Source: Acephala macrosclerotiorum (taxonomy: Eukaryota; Ascomycota; Leotiomycetes; Helotiales; Mollisiaceae). Taken from it: a stretch of DNA of 64,000 nucleotides. The notes under the pieces are model-generated. The model saw only the letters and a list, made by a program, of their open reading frames with translations. It was not told where the DNA came from and searched no databases. Within the stretch, counting starts at the first letter, position 1; each line of letters begins with the position of its first letter. Where the stretch lies: assembly GCA_014904845.1 (NCBI GenBank), contig MU119407.1, positions 1-64,000 on the forward strand, in the 5' to 3' direction. Of the stretch, positions 1-13,530 are shown in pieces. The position numbers and the translations under genes are program-made.

Positions 1-345
1 TTAATTAGAGCATTACGCATATTTCTTCTAAGTTTTAATAAAGTGGCAAGTAGATTCCCGGTAAATTTTGGGCTAGTAATAAAAGGGTTGAGTAAAATGA
101 TGCAATTCGCTAATAAACTCGCTTAAATATTGCATTCTCTGAGTTTAACACCCCACTTCTCTATTAAGACGTCAAATGAAATACAATCCGAGGAAGCAAT
201 TTAATTAGAATTGTTCGAAATACTTGGGATTTTAATTCTTGTGTATTTTTAAAAGGTGGTTATTGTGATGCGCAGCGTGGAATAAGGCGAGTTTTGGTGT
301 AAAAACAGCAAATCACGGGAACTTTATGCCAGTTACTGTACGTAT
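1..345. other. Non-mutated intergenic stretch at left edge
   Basis: Mixed-composition sequence with ordinary C and G content. It contrasts sharply with the AT-rich block that begins near 346. No open reading frame, RNA gene or repeat was recognised. It is probably single-copy DNA flanking the repeat block. Confidence 0.4.
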
Positions 346-3300
346 TAATTGTATTGATTAATTTTTTTAAAAAATAAACTTTAAATTCAAAAAATATATT
401 AAAAGAAATAAAATTAAAACAATATTAATCTCGTGTAATTTAACGTTGCAAGTAATATTTATATAATATTATACTAATATTAATAAATTTTTTTTTATAA
501 AAAAAAAAAAAAAATTAATCGAAAACAAATAAAAACAATTTATATATTTTTTTTTTTATTGTAATTTTTTAATACGTAAAATTTATTAATTTAAATACAA
601 AAAAAACGTATAATTAAATTATTTGAAAATATTATTATTTTTATAGCGCGTTAATATTTACAATTCTCGAATTTGAAATTTTTTTTTTATTTTTAATTTG
701 AAAAATCAAATTATTACAATATTAAACAAATATTTTTTGATTTATTTTTTTATTTATTTTTTTTTTCGATTTATTTTTTTATTCGTATTTTAAAATAATT
801 AATATTTAAAATTCTTTTTTAAAATTTTATTAAAAATTGATTTTATTATAACGTTTATTAAATTATTTTAATTATTTATTTATTGTATTTTTTATAGTTT
901 TTTACGTTTATATAATTATTAAAAAATTATAATATCGATTATTAAACGCTTTTTTTGAATAGTTTTTAATTTGATAAAATATTTATAAAACGAATATAAA
1001 TTTGTATATACGATTATCGAAATATTAAAAAATTCGAATTATTTAATAATTATATTAATAGTAAAATCGATCGCTAATATTATATCGATTTTTTTTATTA
1101 TATTATATATCTCGAAAATTAATACGTTTTTAATAATTCGTTTATTTTTAATAAAATTATAATAAATAAATAAAAATTTGATTTCGAATTTATTATTATT
1201 TAATTATTATTCGTTTGTAAAAATAATTTCATATTTAATTTAAAATTTAAAATTTTTATTTTTTGTAAATAAATTATTAATAAAAACGAAAAATTTTATT
1301 ATTAATAAATTTAAAATAATATATTTAAATTTTCGATTTAAATTTTTAATTTATTATTCGAATTTTTTATTTAAAATAATAATTTCGATTTTTATTAAAT
1401 TTTAATATTAAATAATAATAAATAAATCGAATATTATTTCGAATTAATAAATAATAATAATATAAATTTCTCGAGTATATTATTTTCGATATTCGTTTTA
1501 AAAATTTAATAATTTAATATTTATTAATTTGAGTTTTTTTTTTTTTAATTTTTTTATTATATATAAATTATATTTTCGTATTATATTAAAATATATTCAT
1601 TAAAAACTAATAATTTATTTATTAATTTTTTTTTGAATTTGATTATAAATTTAATTTTTATAAATTTGTTTTTTTCAAAAGTAAAAATTTTTTTTTATAT
1701 TAAAATAAACGTATTATTTGTTTGTATTTTTACGATATTAAAATTTTTTTTTGTTATTATTATTAAAAAATATAAATCGTACATTGAAATAATTATAAAT
1801 GATTTTTTTTTTATAATATTTATAATACGTAATTTACTAGTATATTTTTATTTTAATAATATTATATAAAATTTTTAAAATTATTATAATCGTATTTAAT
1901 AAATATAAATAATAAATTTAAATAAATTAATATACAAATATTAATCGTTGAAAATTCGTTATTAATTAAATATAAATTTATATAATATTTTAAAATCATA
2001 TTTTTATTTTTTTATTTGAAATTCGAATTAAAAATAATATTAATATAACGATTATTCGTTGATTAATTCTTTGAATAATTAATAATTATATAAAAATTAT
2101 TTCTTTTTTTATATTATTATATTTTTGAATTATTAATTTCGATTTCTTATAAAAAATATCAATAGTTTTACTTTCGATCTCGTTGATTAATTTTGAATTG
2201 AAAATACGAATATTAATATATTCAATAAAATCGTATTTTACGAATTTGAAAATTTTTTTTGTAATTAAATTATCGATTTTTTTTTTTTAAAATATTTCGA
2301 ATAATAATTCCAAGATTATTATTATATATTTTTTTTTTAATTACAATAATAAATTTTTTTTTCTTTTTTTTATTTATTATAAAAATTATAAAAATCTCAA
2401 TTTTTTTAATAATAATAATTACAAATTAATTATTGAAATTTTCGAGTTTTTTTATTATTTTTTTATAAAATAATAATACTTTTTTTTTTTTTTTTATTTA
2501 TTATAAAAAATATTTTTATTATATGATTTCTTTGATCGTTTTCGATTACGTTTTTAAAATAAGTTTTAAAAAAATTCTAATAATACTATTTATTTATTTC
2601 GTTCAACGAAATAAATATCGAATTATTTTATTCGTTTATTTTTAAAATCTTCGATTTTATATAATATAATTTGATAATTATTAAACGAAAATTAATAAAT
2701 TTATAAAATATATCGATTTTGTATATTTAATCGTTAATCGCTAATAATTTGTATAGTTTTTTTTAATTGTTTTTTTCGCGTTAAATATATATATTTAAAA
2801 ATAATAATAATTTTAAAATAAATTAAATATTTAAATCGTTTCTTATTACGAGCGCATTTGTAATTTGTTTTTCAACGTATAAACGTTGTATTTTTTTAGT
2901 AATTATATGAATTGTTTTTAATTTTTTAATAATAAATAATAATAATACGTTTTTATTAATTATTTTAAAATAAATCTCGAAAATTAATAAAATAAATATA
3001 ATTTTATTTAATTTTATTAAATCGTTAATAGTTTTAATTATTATTATAAAATTATTTTTTTATTAATTTATTCGTTGTTTTATTTATCGCGTATAATTTC
3101 ATATATTCAATATAATAAAATGTAATATTTTTTTATTTTTTTTATATTATTATAAATTTCAATAAATATTTTTTAAATTTCGATTATTATTAATTTTATA
3201 TTTTATTTAAATTTAATCGATAAAAAGTTTTTTTTTGTATTATAAATAATATAATTCGATAATTTTTAATACATATTAATTTAATATAAATAAAAAGTAT

Positions 3301-3655
3301 TTTATATTGTTTTTATTAATATGTTTTTAAAAAAATTTATAGTTTGAAATATTATTAATAAATCGATTATTTGTAGAATTAATTTATTATTTATATATAA
3401 TACGTTAACGATTATTAAATAATTGAATTTATAATTATTTTATAAAATAAATTTGAATTTATTGAATAATTATTTATATATTTAATAATAATAATAATAT
3501 TTAATAAAGTATTTAATATATTTCGCGTTTACGTTATAATCAATTTATTAAAAAAAATTTATTAAACGTTAAATTAATAAATATTCGAATCGTCAATACA
3601 ATTAATATAATTCGATTTCAATAAAATAATTTTACGTTAGATTTCGTTTTAATTG
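346..3655. repeat. RIP-degraded element, copy 1, left part
   Basis: Extremely AT-rich sequence in which most remaining C residues lie in CpG. The left edge (about 340-480) aligns by eye with 8895-9035, and 1405-3655 aligns with 9037-11115 in the same orientation. The stretch about 490-1400 has no counterpart in the second copy. A weak frame at 1633-1869 is shared in outline with the second copy near 9250, but it is a low-complexity Ile/Phe/Lys string and cannot be assigned. The alignment breaks at about 3655, where an insertion begins, and resumes at about 6061. Confidence 0.6.
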
Positions 3656-4094
3656 ATTTAATTGCCTGTTCGATTTATTGCCTGTTCGACTTAAGGACTA
3701 ATATCAACTTTTCTATATGCACGTGATATCAACACTTCTCACAATGAGCAATTTCACTCAAATTTAATCGAGGTGCCCAAATGAAGCGATTTGATTAGTT
3801 CATTAAGGAATTTTGCAGCAGGGATGCTTTGAAATAATATATAACCGCTCCGGCGAAGAATACCAAAATTTCAATTAATTTGCGACTACAATTATAATTT
3901 ATTAATTAATCCAAATCGCATAAGACTTGTAAATAAGTTGAAACTCAATTAAATACCTCCAGATTCCAAGTTTCAAGCGATTCTATTAATCCGTTGTTGC
4001 GCAAATTAATAAAATATAGTCGCACTCAGCCAAAATGCCGACCGCAAAACTCCTAAGTGCGCTTCTGCCTTAGGCACTTAAATGCTAGAGCACC

Positions 4095-4345
4095 AAAAAT
4101 CCATTCTACGGCTGCGCAGCTTTCAAGGGGGTCCTAGGAGGTCCCTCCCTAGTAAATATAATCGTAATAACTATTTATAATCAATAGAATCAATTGTAGC
4201 AATTTAATATAAGAGGCGGGGGTCCCAGGGGGTCTCCCCCTGGAATTATATACTAAAGAAAGTGATTTAAATTGATTAAATCGATCGTAGTAACTCGATA
4301 TAAGAGACGGGGGTCCCAGGGGGTGTCCCCCTGGTAATATGAGGC
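4095..4345. repeat. Tandem 91-bp units with GC-rich hairpins
   Basis: Two near-identical hairpins occur 91 bp apart: 4225-4243 and 4316-4334. Each has an 8-bp perfect stem (ccaggggg / ccccctgg) and a 3-nt loop. A third, diverged unit lies at about 4134-4152. The spacer between them is AT-rich. Degraded counterparts, with the G and C runs converted to A and T runs of the same order and length, can be seen near 15000-15060 and 18975-19040. These are GC-cluster-like repeats of unknown function. Confidence 0.65.
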
Positions 4346-4534
4346 TCCGCAGTGCATTTCTGCCTGAGGCACTAAAGAGCTTATCAGCTTATCGGCTTTA
4401 CCGCCCGGCAGAATCTCAAACACCATCTCAATAATTATACCAACTTCAAGCGCTTATAAAACGCTCAAATTAAGAGCTTTTGATTTGAAACTTAAAATAA
4501 GAGTAAATTACTAAAGTCGAAGACTTTATAGCCC

Positions 4535-4556
4535 CTCGCAGGGACGCCCCTGCGAG
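4535..4556. other. GC-rich hairpin with 9-bp stem
   Basis: A perfect inverted repeat: ctcgcaggg at 4535-4543 pairs with ccctgcgag at 4548-4556 around a 4-nt loop. It lies about 200 bp downstream of the tandem GC hairpins. It is followed by purine-rich sequence rather than a T run and has no gene upstream, so a terminator role is not supported. Confidence 0.5.
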
Positions 4557-5964
4557 GCCTGCGAAGCAAAATGTGCGTCGAGTACTATTTACAGAGTCTT
4601 TTAATTGTTTAGCGAGTCCGAAAACAGTCTTTCGACCGTGGTATGACGTCGGGCATCAATCAATCAAACCACCAGAAAAGCACTTGCTCTATACCCAAAC
4701 AAGTGATTTCTTATGTTACTTTAAAATAAGCTCATTTTTCTATTTTATATTGAAATCATCAATTCAATAGATTATTCAATGCTAGAATTTCTATATATTT
4801 CTATATTTTACATATTTTTGCAAAAGTCTATAAGAAATAAGAAATTGCAAATTCAAATTTTTTATTATACAACTAATTAAAGTATTGTTAATATTTTGTT
4901 TCAATTTCTCAGTTTTACTTAGAAACAATTTTATTATGCGATAAAAACGCGATCAATTTTTTAAAAGAAAAAATATTATAGAATTTATATTTTTTTCACA
5001 TTTTACTATTGTAAACAATTTGTCGATTGGATTACTATAAACTCTTATACTCGAGACATCTCTTGAACAAAACTTTTTAAATACTTTGATTAGTAGAACT
5101 AGTGCGAAAAAAAAGTAATTCGTCGAGTATTTAAATTTGAAAACTATATACGAAAAATTAAAAAAAAAAAAAAATTTATTTTCAAAAAATAATTAAAAGT
5201 TTAAATTAATTTAAACATATAAATATAAATATTGAATATTAGAATAATAAAATGAGATTCTTTGAAATAATAAAAATTAAACTTTTTTTTAATTTTTATC
5301 GCTAATAATAATATACAAAAAAAAAAATTTTTTAAAATTTTTTTACTTTGATTATATAATTTACAAATAGTAAAAAAAAAAAAAAAAAATTTTTTAAGAT
5401 TGTATTTCAAAGAAATATAACAAAAGAAAAAAATTATTTTAAAAGAAAAAATAAAAATCAATCGATCAAATTATTTATTATTAATATATCGTTTTTATAG
5501 TTTGAAAATATTTATTTAATTATTCAAAGTTATTATTTTAATAAAATAAAAAACTAGAATACATTGTAAAGTATAATATAATTTTTATAAAAAAAAAAAA
5601 AAATTATTTTAATTTTTTAATTATTATTTTCTTTAGATTTTTTATTAATTGAAATTATATAAAATAAAATAAAAAATACTTTAATTTTGTTTGATTCAAA
5701 AGTCTATAGAAATTACTATAAATTTAAAGTAATTATTTTAAAAGTTTAAAGTGATATTACAAATACAAAGATCAAAAATATGATTTATACAATGTTTGCG
5801 CACTATAAAATAATAATTAAAACTAATAATTAGTATATAAAATTCTGAATAATTTTATTATTTATTGTATTTTATTGTATTTCTATAATAGAATAATTGT
5901 AAAAACGACGTTATTATAATAATTCTCGATGCGTTAACAATTAAAAAACTTTGTAAATAATAAA

Positions 5965-6050
5965 AAAAAAAAGAATTCGTTTATTATTAATTCGTTTAAC
6001 GAGTCGTCGAATGAGTTTTTTTTTTTAAAACGAAAAAAACATTTTAATAT
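5965..6050 (+). repeat. Dispersed end motif, copy 1
   Basis: An A run followed by a conserved block (core attaattcgtttaacgag) and a T run. The same arrangement occurs at about 15150-15230 and 19255-19345 in the same orientation, and at about 27150-27230 inverted. This copy is at the right boundary of the nested insertion, which suggests the motif is a terminal part of a repeat family. Confidence 0.5.
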
Positions 6051-6060
6051 TTATGAGTAT

Positions 6061-8880
6061 TTTTATTTTCGTACAATTAATACGATATTATTTCTTTGAA
6101 TTAAAATGTTTTTAAGATTATTAAATTTTATATTTATCGTATTTATATTTTGAATATAATATAAAAATAATATATTTATTAAAACAACGTAAAATATAAT
6201 AATATTTATAAAAATATTTATTCGAATAATTTTTTACGATAATATTATTATTTTTTTAAATCGAATTTTGTATATTTTAATTGTAAATATATTAAATTGA
6301 ATATTATTATCGATTTTTTATAACGCTAAAAATTGTAATTATTTAACGATAAATATATTTATCGTTTTATTGTTTAATATAATTTTTTAAAAACTTTTAA
6401 AAAATATCGATTTTCGAATATAAATATTATATGAATATTAAATAAATATAATAAATTAAAAATATTTTTTTTAATAATAATATAACGAATAAATTAATTA
6501 TTTAAAATAATTATTATTTGAATATTATTAATTGTTTTAATTACGATAATATAATTTTTGTTTTTGTTTTTTATTTTTATATTTATTAATAATTGTTTTA
6601 TTTTTTTCAATTTATTATTTTTTATTAAATTTTTAATTTTTTTAATTTTAATAAAAAAATTCTAATAATATATCGATATAATTTTATAATTCGTCGTATA
6701 TTAAATTTATTATTAAAATTTCAAATATATTTATTATTGTTTATTTATTATATATTTTATTAATTAATAATTCGATTTATTATAAATATAATATTTTAAA
6801 AATAAATATTTACGATTTTTATTTTGAAAATTTTTATTGTAATTTTTTTTATTTTTTTTATTCTATTTTAAAAATCGATTACATTTTAAAACTCGTTCGT
6901 TATTATATTTACGTTTTCTATAAATTCGATTTATTTAATATTATTTATAATTATTGTTTTTTTTGTAAATTTTATAGTTTTTATAAATTTCAATATTATA
7001 TTATTACGTTTTATACGCGTTTATTTCGATTTCAATTAATATTCGTAAATTAATATATATATTTTTGTACGTATTTATTAATTTATAAAACGTGAATTTG
7101 TATTTTTCGATATTTTTATAAACGTTAATAATTCGATTTCGTATATTATAATTTGTTTAATATTTATAAAGTAATTTAAATTAAATTTTTTGAAATTGAT
7201 TAAAAAATAATTATAAGTATTTTTATTTTGTTTTTCGACGAATTTATTATAATAATTTATAGCAATATCGTATTTTATTATATTAATATATAAAATTATT
7301 AATTTTTTTCAATTTTAAAATATTTTTTTATTATAATTATTATTGTTTTGAAATCGTATTTTTATTTAATAATTTTATTATAATAATATTTATTTGTACG
7401 ATTAATTAAATTAATAAAAAACGTTTTACAATATTAATTTTTTGAAAATTTAATTTTAATATAATAATTATAAAAAAAATTTAATTTATTATTAAAAATA
7501 TTATATATTTTTTTATTATATTTTTTGTTATTAATATAAATTTTTATTAAATTTATAAATAATTTAATTAACGTATTTTATTACGATTATAATTAAAAAT
7601 CGTTATATTAAAAATTAGTATTTAATCGAATATTTTAATTTGAAATTATATTATTACGATTTCATATATTATTTTATTAATTTTTTAATTATTAAAATAA
7701 TTAATTTTAAAATTGTACGTTCGATAATTGTATATTTTGAAATTATTTAATTTGAAATTGTATATTCGTAAATTTTATATTTGAAATTAAAATATTTTAA
7801 AATTGAAATTTTAATATTTATAAAAATAAATTGTATTAAAATATATTTATTTTATAATTTTATTTATTTTTTAAGTATTTTAAATAATATTAAAAAATAA
7901 ATTAATTTTTATTTAATTGTTTATAAACTTTTTTTTAATTTATTTATAATATTTTTTCGTAAAAATAATTTTTTCAAATTTTTTAACTATAAATAACTTT
8001 CTTTAAAAAATATATATTTTATATATAAATAAAATTTTTTTGAGATTTTATTAAATATTATTATTTATTAATTAGAATATTTTTATAAACGATTATTAGT
8101 ATATTTTATTTGTTTATAATATTTTATTTTTTTCTCGATATATTTATTTGATTCGTTTTGTATAATATCGATTTTTTTTTTAAAAGTTTTTTTCTTCTTA
8201 AAATTTATTTTATCGTGTAATTTTAAACGTTTTAATAAAAGTAAATATTGAAAAATAAATAATAAAATAAAATAAAAAATTTAAAAACAAATAAGCGTTT
8301 TCAATAAATAAACGTTTCGATTAATCAATTTAATAATTTTTATAATAAGCGTTTTTAAGAATAATTTATAAATATTTCGAATAATCGTATAATAATATTA
8401 ATATATTATCGATCGATTAATTCGAGATTATAGAGTATAAATATAATCGAAATAAAAATAAAAATATTATTTAAAATAATATTTAATTAAATAATAAATA
8501 TAATAATTTAATTAATTATTTAATTAAATCTTTCGTAAATAATATTATTTTACGTAATAAACGCGAATTCGAATAAATAATTCAAATTCGAATTTTTTTA
8601 AAATTAATATATTCAAATTTTTCGAATATTAAAAAAACGTTAAAATTTTATTTTTACGAAAAATAATAAAATTTTTCGTAATTTAATAATATTTAAAAGT
8701 ATTAATTCAAAATTTTTTAGTATTTTTTAACAATTGAATTAATATTATTTTTAATCAAAAGTATTTAATTTTATTTAATTGATTTTTATTAATTCGTAAT
8801 TGAAAATAATTATTAATTAATATTAATATCGTATTAAAAATATCGTATTACTAGTAAATAATTTAAACGCACGTAAAATT
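6061..8880. repeat. RIP-degraded element, copy 1, right part
   Basis: A continuation of the element begun at 346. The sequence around 6100-6220 aligns with 11150-11270 of the second copy, and a block near 8545 (core acgtaataaacg) matches one near 13155. No reading frame survives. Almost all remaining C is in CpG. Confidence 0.5.
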
Positions 8881-8884
8881 CTTT

Positions 8885-11800
8885 TTGAATTTTAATATGC
8901 GTATTAATTATATTGATTAATTCTTTTAAGAAATAAATTTTAAATTCAAGAAATATACTAAAAAAAATAAAATTGAAACAATATTAATCTCGTGTAATTT
9001 AATATCGTACGTAATATTTATATAATATTATATTAATAATAAATAAATCGAAAATTGTTTTAAATTAATAAATTATAATAATATAAATTTTTTTTAATTC
9101 GTTATTTTCGATATTTAATTTAAAAATTAAATAATTTAATATTTATTAATTTAATTTTCTTATTTTAATTTTTTTATTATAATTAAATTGTATTTTCAAA
9201 TTAAATTAAAATATATTTATTGAAAATTAATAATATTTTTAAATTTAATTAAAAATTTAATATTATTAAATTCGTTTTTTTCAAAAGTAAATTATTTTTT
9301 AATTAATATAAACGTATTATTAATTTATATTTTAATAATTATAATTAAAAAATAAAAATCGTATATCGATATAATTATGAATAATTTTTTTTTATAATAT
9401 TTATAATACGTAATTTATTAATATATTTTTATTTTTATAATATTATATAAAAACTTTAAAATAATTATAATTATATTTAATAAATATAAACAACGAATAT
9501 TTTTCGATAAATATATTAATATAAATTATTAAAAATTTATCGTAAATAAAATATAAATTTAAATAATATTACGAAATTATATTTTATTTTTCTTATTTAA
9601 AAATTGAATTAAAAAAAATACTAATATTATAATTAATTACTAATTAATTTTTTAAATTATTTAAAATTATATAAAAAAAAAAATTTTATTATTATTATAT
9701 TTTTAAATTATTAATTTCGATTTTTTATAAAAAATATTAATAATTTTATTTTTAATTTTATTAATTAATCTCGAATTAAAAATTCGAATTTTAATATATT
9801 TAATAAAATTATATTAAACGAAATTAAAAAAAATTTTATAATTAAATTATTAAATTTTTTTTAAAATATTTTAAATAATTATTTAAAAATTATATTTATA
9901 TTTTTTTTTTATAATTTTAATAATAATTTTATATCGTTTTTTTTTATTTATTATAAAAACTATAAAAATTTATATTTTTTTAATAATAATAACAAAAAAT
10001 TAATTATTAAAATTTTTGTAATTTTATTTTTTTATTTTTAATAAAATTATAATATTTATTTTATTTTGTAATTTTTTTAAACGTTTTTAATTTAATTCAA
10101 TCGATTAAAAAAACTCAATAAAAATTTTAATTAAAAAATAATAAATTATTTTTTAATTATTTTAATTATTTTTTTTTAATTATTAATTCAATTATAAACT
10201 TTTAATATTTTTTTTTTATATAATAAAATTTAATAATCGTTAAACGAAAATTAATCAATTTATATAAGTTTTTTTATTTACTTTTTTTTACGTTAAATAT
10301 ATACTTTGAATAAAATTAATAAATTTAATATAAACTTCGTATTTGAATCGTTTTTTATTATAAACGTATTATTAATTTAATATTAAATATATAAACGACG
10401 TATTTTTTTAATAATTATTTTAATTATTTTAATTTTTTTAATAATTAATAATAATAATACGTCGTTATTAATTATTTTAAAATCAATTCTTAAAATTAAT
10501 AATATAAATATAATATCGTTCGATTTTATTAAATCGTTAATAGTTTTAATTATTATTTGTAATATTATATTTTTATTAATTTATTTCTCGATTAATTTAT
10601 CGCGAATAATTTTATAAATTTGATATAATAAAATATAGTATTTTTTTATTTTATTTATATTATTATAAGTTTTAAAAAAATATTTTTTTAATTTCAATTA
10701 TTATTATTTTAACGTTTTATTAAAACTCTATAAACGAAATTTTTTTTTTCGACGTTATAAATAATATAATTTAATAATTTTTAATATATATATAATATAT
10801 TTTATATTATTTTTATAAATATATTTTTTATAAATTTAATAATTTGAAATATTGTAAACGAATTTATTATTTATAAAATTAATTTTTTATTTAAATATAA
10901 AACGTTAATAATAATTAAATAATTCAATTTGTAATTATTTTATAAAATAAATTTAAATTTTTTAAATAATTATTTATATATTTAATATTTATATTATAAT
11001 TAATTTATTAAAAAATTCTTATAAAACGTTATATTAATAAATAATTAAAACGTTTATACAAATAATATAATTTAATATTAATAAAATAATTTCAAATTAA
11101 ATTCTTTTTTGATTAATATAATAATATTTATAAATAGTTTTATTTTTTTAAATTAAAATGTTTTTAAAATTGTCGAATTTTATATTTATAATATTTATAT
11201 TTTAAATATAAAATAAAAAAAATATATTTATAAAAATAATATAAAAAATAATAATATTTAATAATATATTAATTCGAATAATATTTTTATTAAATATTAA
11301 TATTAAATTTTTATAATATTATAAATTGCGATTAATTAATAATTAATATTTTAACGATTTTATTATTTAATATAATTCTTTGAAATTTTTTTAAAAAATA
11401 TCGATTTTCGAAAATAAAAAATAAAAAATAAATATTAATTTAATTCGAATAATTCGAATTATAATTATAAAATATTAAATATATTTTTTTATAATAATAT
11501 AATAAATAAATTAATTATTTAAAATAATTATTATTTATATATTATTAATTTTTTTAAATTCGATAAAATAATTTTTATTTTTATTTTTTATTTTTATATT
11601 TATTAATAATTAATTTATTTTTATTATTTGAATATTTTTTAATAAATTTTTTATTTTTTCGATTTTAACGAGAAAATTTTAATAATAAATTATTATAATA
11701 TTTCGATTTATCGTATATTGAGATTATTATTAAAATTATATATATATTTATTATTATTTTTTTATTATATATTTTATAAATTAATATTTCGATTTATTAT

Positions 11801-13445
11801 AAATATAATATTTTTTTTAATATAATTTTCTTTAAAATTTAAAATTTTTATAATATTTATTTTAAAAGTTTTTTCGATTTTAATATTTTTTTTTTGAATT
11901 TTTTATAAATACAATCGATTTAATTTTAATCGATTTCGTTTTTTTTATTTTGAAAAATAAAATTTAAATTATATTATTATATTTTATATAATCGCGTTAC
12001 AATATTTATTATTAATTATAATTTAATTTTGTAAATTATATTTTATTTAATATTTTGATAATCAATTAAATTAATTATAATAAATTTTATAAAAATATAT
12101 ATAATTAACGATTTTTTTAAATTTCGAAATAAATTTTTATTATTATTATTAATATAATAAAATCAAATTTTTTTTATAAATTTATTAAAATAAAATATAT
12201 TTATATATTTTATAAAATTAATAAAAAATATTTTATTTTATTAATTTAAAAATTATTTTATTTTATTGTAATAATTATAAAAAATTAATAATTTATAATT
12301 TTTTATTATATTTTTTATTATTAATATAAATTTTTATTAAATATTTTATATTATATTAAACAAATTCGTATTTGTAAAAAAAATCGTAATAAAAAAAATA
12401 TAAAAAAAAATCGTATTTTTAAAAAAAATTATAATAAAAGAAATATAAAAAATAATTATAAAAATTCGTATTAATAATTGAAATCGTAAAAATTATTATA
12501 TTTTAAATATTAATTATTAAAATTAAAATATTTTAATTTATTAATTCAATTAATCGATTTTATCAAAAAATTTTATTTTTATTTTTTAATTAATCGACGA
12601 TTTTTATTTGTATTTATTTATAAAAAAATTGTTATTAAATTTCTTTTTTTAAATTATTAATAACAAATTTTTTATTTTTTAATATTTAAATTTCATAAAT
12701 ATATAAAAATTTTTAAAAATAATATATAAAATTTTTATATATTAAACGTAAAATTTATTACGTATATTTTTTAAAGTTTTTTTTTAAAAATATTTTTATA
12801 AATTATAATTCGAATATTTTTTTTTTTATATATTTTAAATTAATAAAAAAAATTTTTTTAATATTTTTTTTTTAAAATTTTTATTATTTGTAAAATCGAA
12901 TTTTTTTTTTATTTATTTTTATTATAAACGAATTTAATTTTAAGTAAATTTATTATTTTAATAAATAATTATATAATATATAATAAAAAAATTAAAAATT
13001 TTATTTCGAATTCGAATAAATATTATTATTAATATTTATACGATTTTAATTAAATAATAAATAAAAACGTAAAAAAATTTTATTAATTTTATTTTTAATA
13101 TAAATTTAAAATTATTTTCGCGTTTTTTTATTCGTTTTTTATAAACGTTATTATTTTACGTAATAAACGTAAATTTAATATTATTTTTGTATTATTTTTT
13201 TTAAATTTTTAATAATTTTAATATTTTTAATATATTTTTATAAAAGAAATTTTATTAATTTTTGTTTTTTGAAAATATAGTAATTATTTTAAATATTTTT
13301 TTTATTAAAAATAAATTATTTAAAAATTTAATTGTTTTATAATTAATTAAACAATTACTAATTATTATTAATAATAAATTAAAAATAAAATAAATAAATT
13401 AAATAATTTATTAATTAATTATAAATTATAAATTTAATAAACGTA
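8885..13445. repeat. RIP-degraded element, copy 2 (tandem)
   Basis: A second copy of the element at 346-8880, in direct orientation and directly adjacent. It is continuous across the point where copy 1 carries its insertion and lacks about 0.9 kb of the left part. Its left edge aligns with about 340-480. The coding content is destroyed and the class of element cannot be told. Terminal repeats were not found. Confidence 0.5.
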
Positions 13446-13464
13446 TAAAAATTAAAAAATATAA

Positions 13465-13530
13465 TCTCAACTCTAGTACAAGCGGCGCTAGTCCCAATCC
13501 GGCCTAGTGTCTCACGTGATTATTAAACCA
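13465..13530. other. Short unmutated patch between repeats
   Basis: About 65 bp of balanced composition (including acaagcggcgctagtccc) inside otherwise AT-saturated DNA, at the end of the second tandem element. It is best read as a remnant of single-copy target DNA between two repeat insertions. No gene is visible. Confidence 0.45.

Larger units (their letters stand above)
3656..6060. mobile_element. Younger insertion splitting the copy 1 element
   Basis: The second tandem copy (8885-13445) runs continuously through about 11110, exactly where copy 1 is interrupted, so 3656-6060 is inferred to be a nested insertion. About 3656-4780 has near-normal composition and carries GC-rich hairpins. From about 4780 it grades into AT-rich DNA. 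It ends in a motif at 5965-6050 that recurs at 15150, 19255 and, inverted, 27150. A 65-codon frame at 4573-4770 resembles nothing known to me. The class of element is unclear; no transposase was recognised. Confidence 0.5.

Noticed and set aside
1633..1869. 78-codon frame of Ile/Phe/Lys
   Set aside because: It lies in mutated repeat DNA, has low-complexity composition and matches no domain. It is best seen as chance in AT-rich sequence.
4535..4556. Intrinsic terminator
   Set aside because: The hairpin is strong, but there is no T run after it and no gene before it, and this is a eukaryotic nuclear context.
5201..5461. 86-codon minus-strand frame
   Set aside because: Same reason: a Phe/Lys/Ile string over poly-A/T tracts within a repeat.
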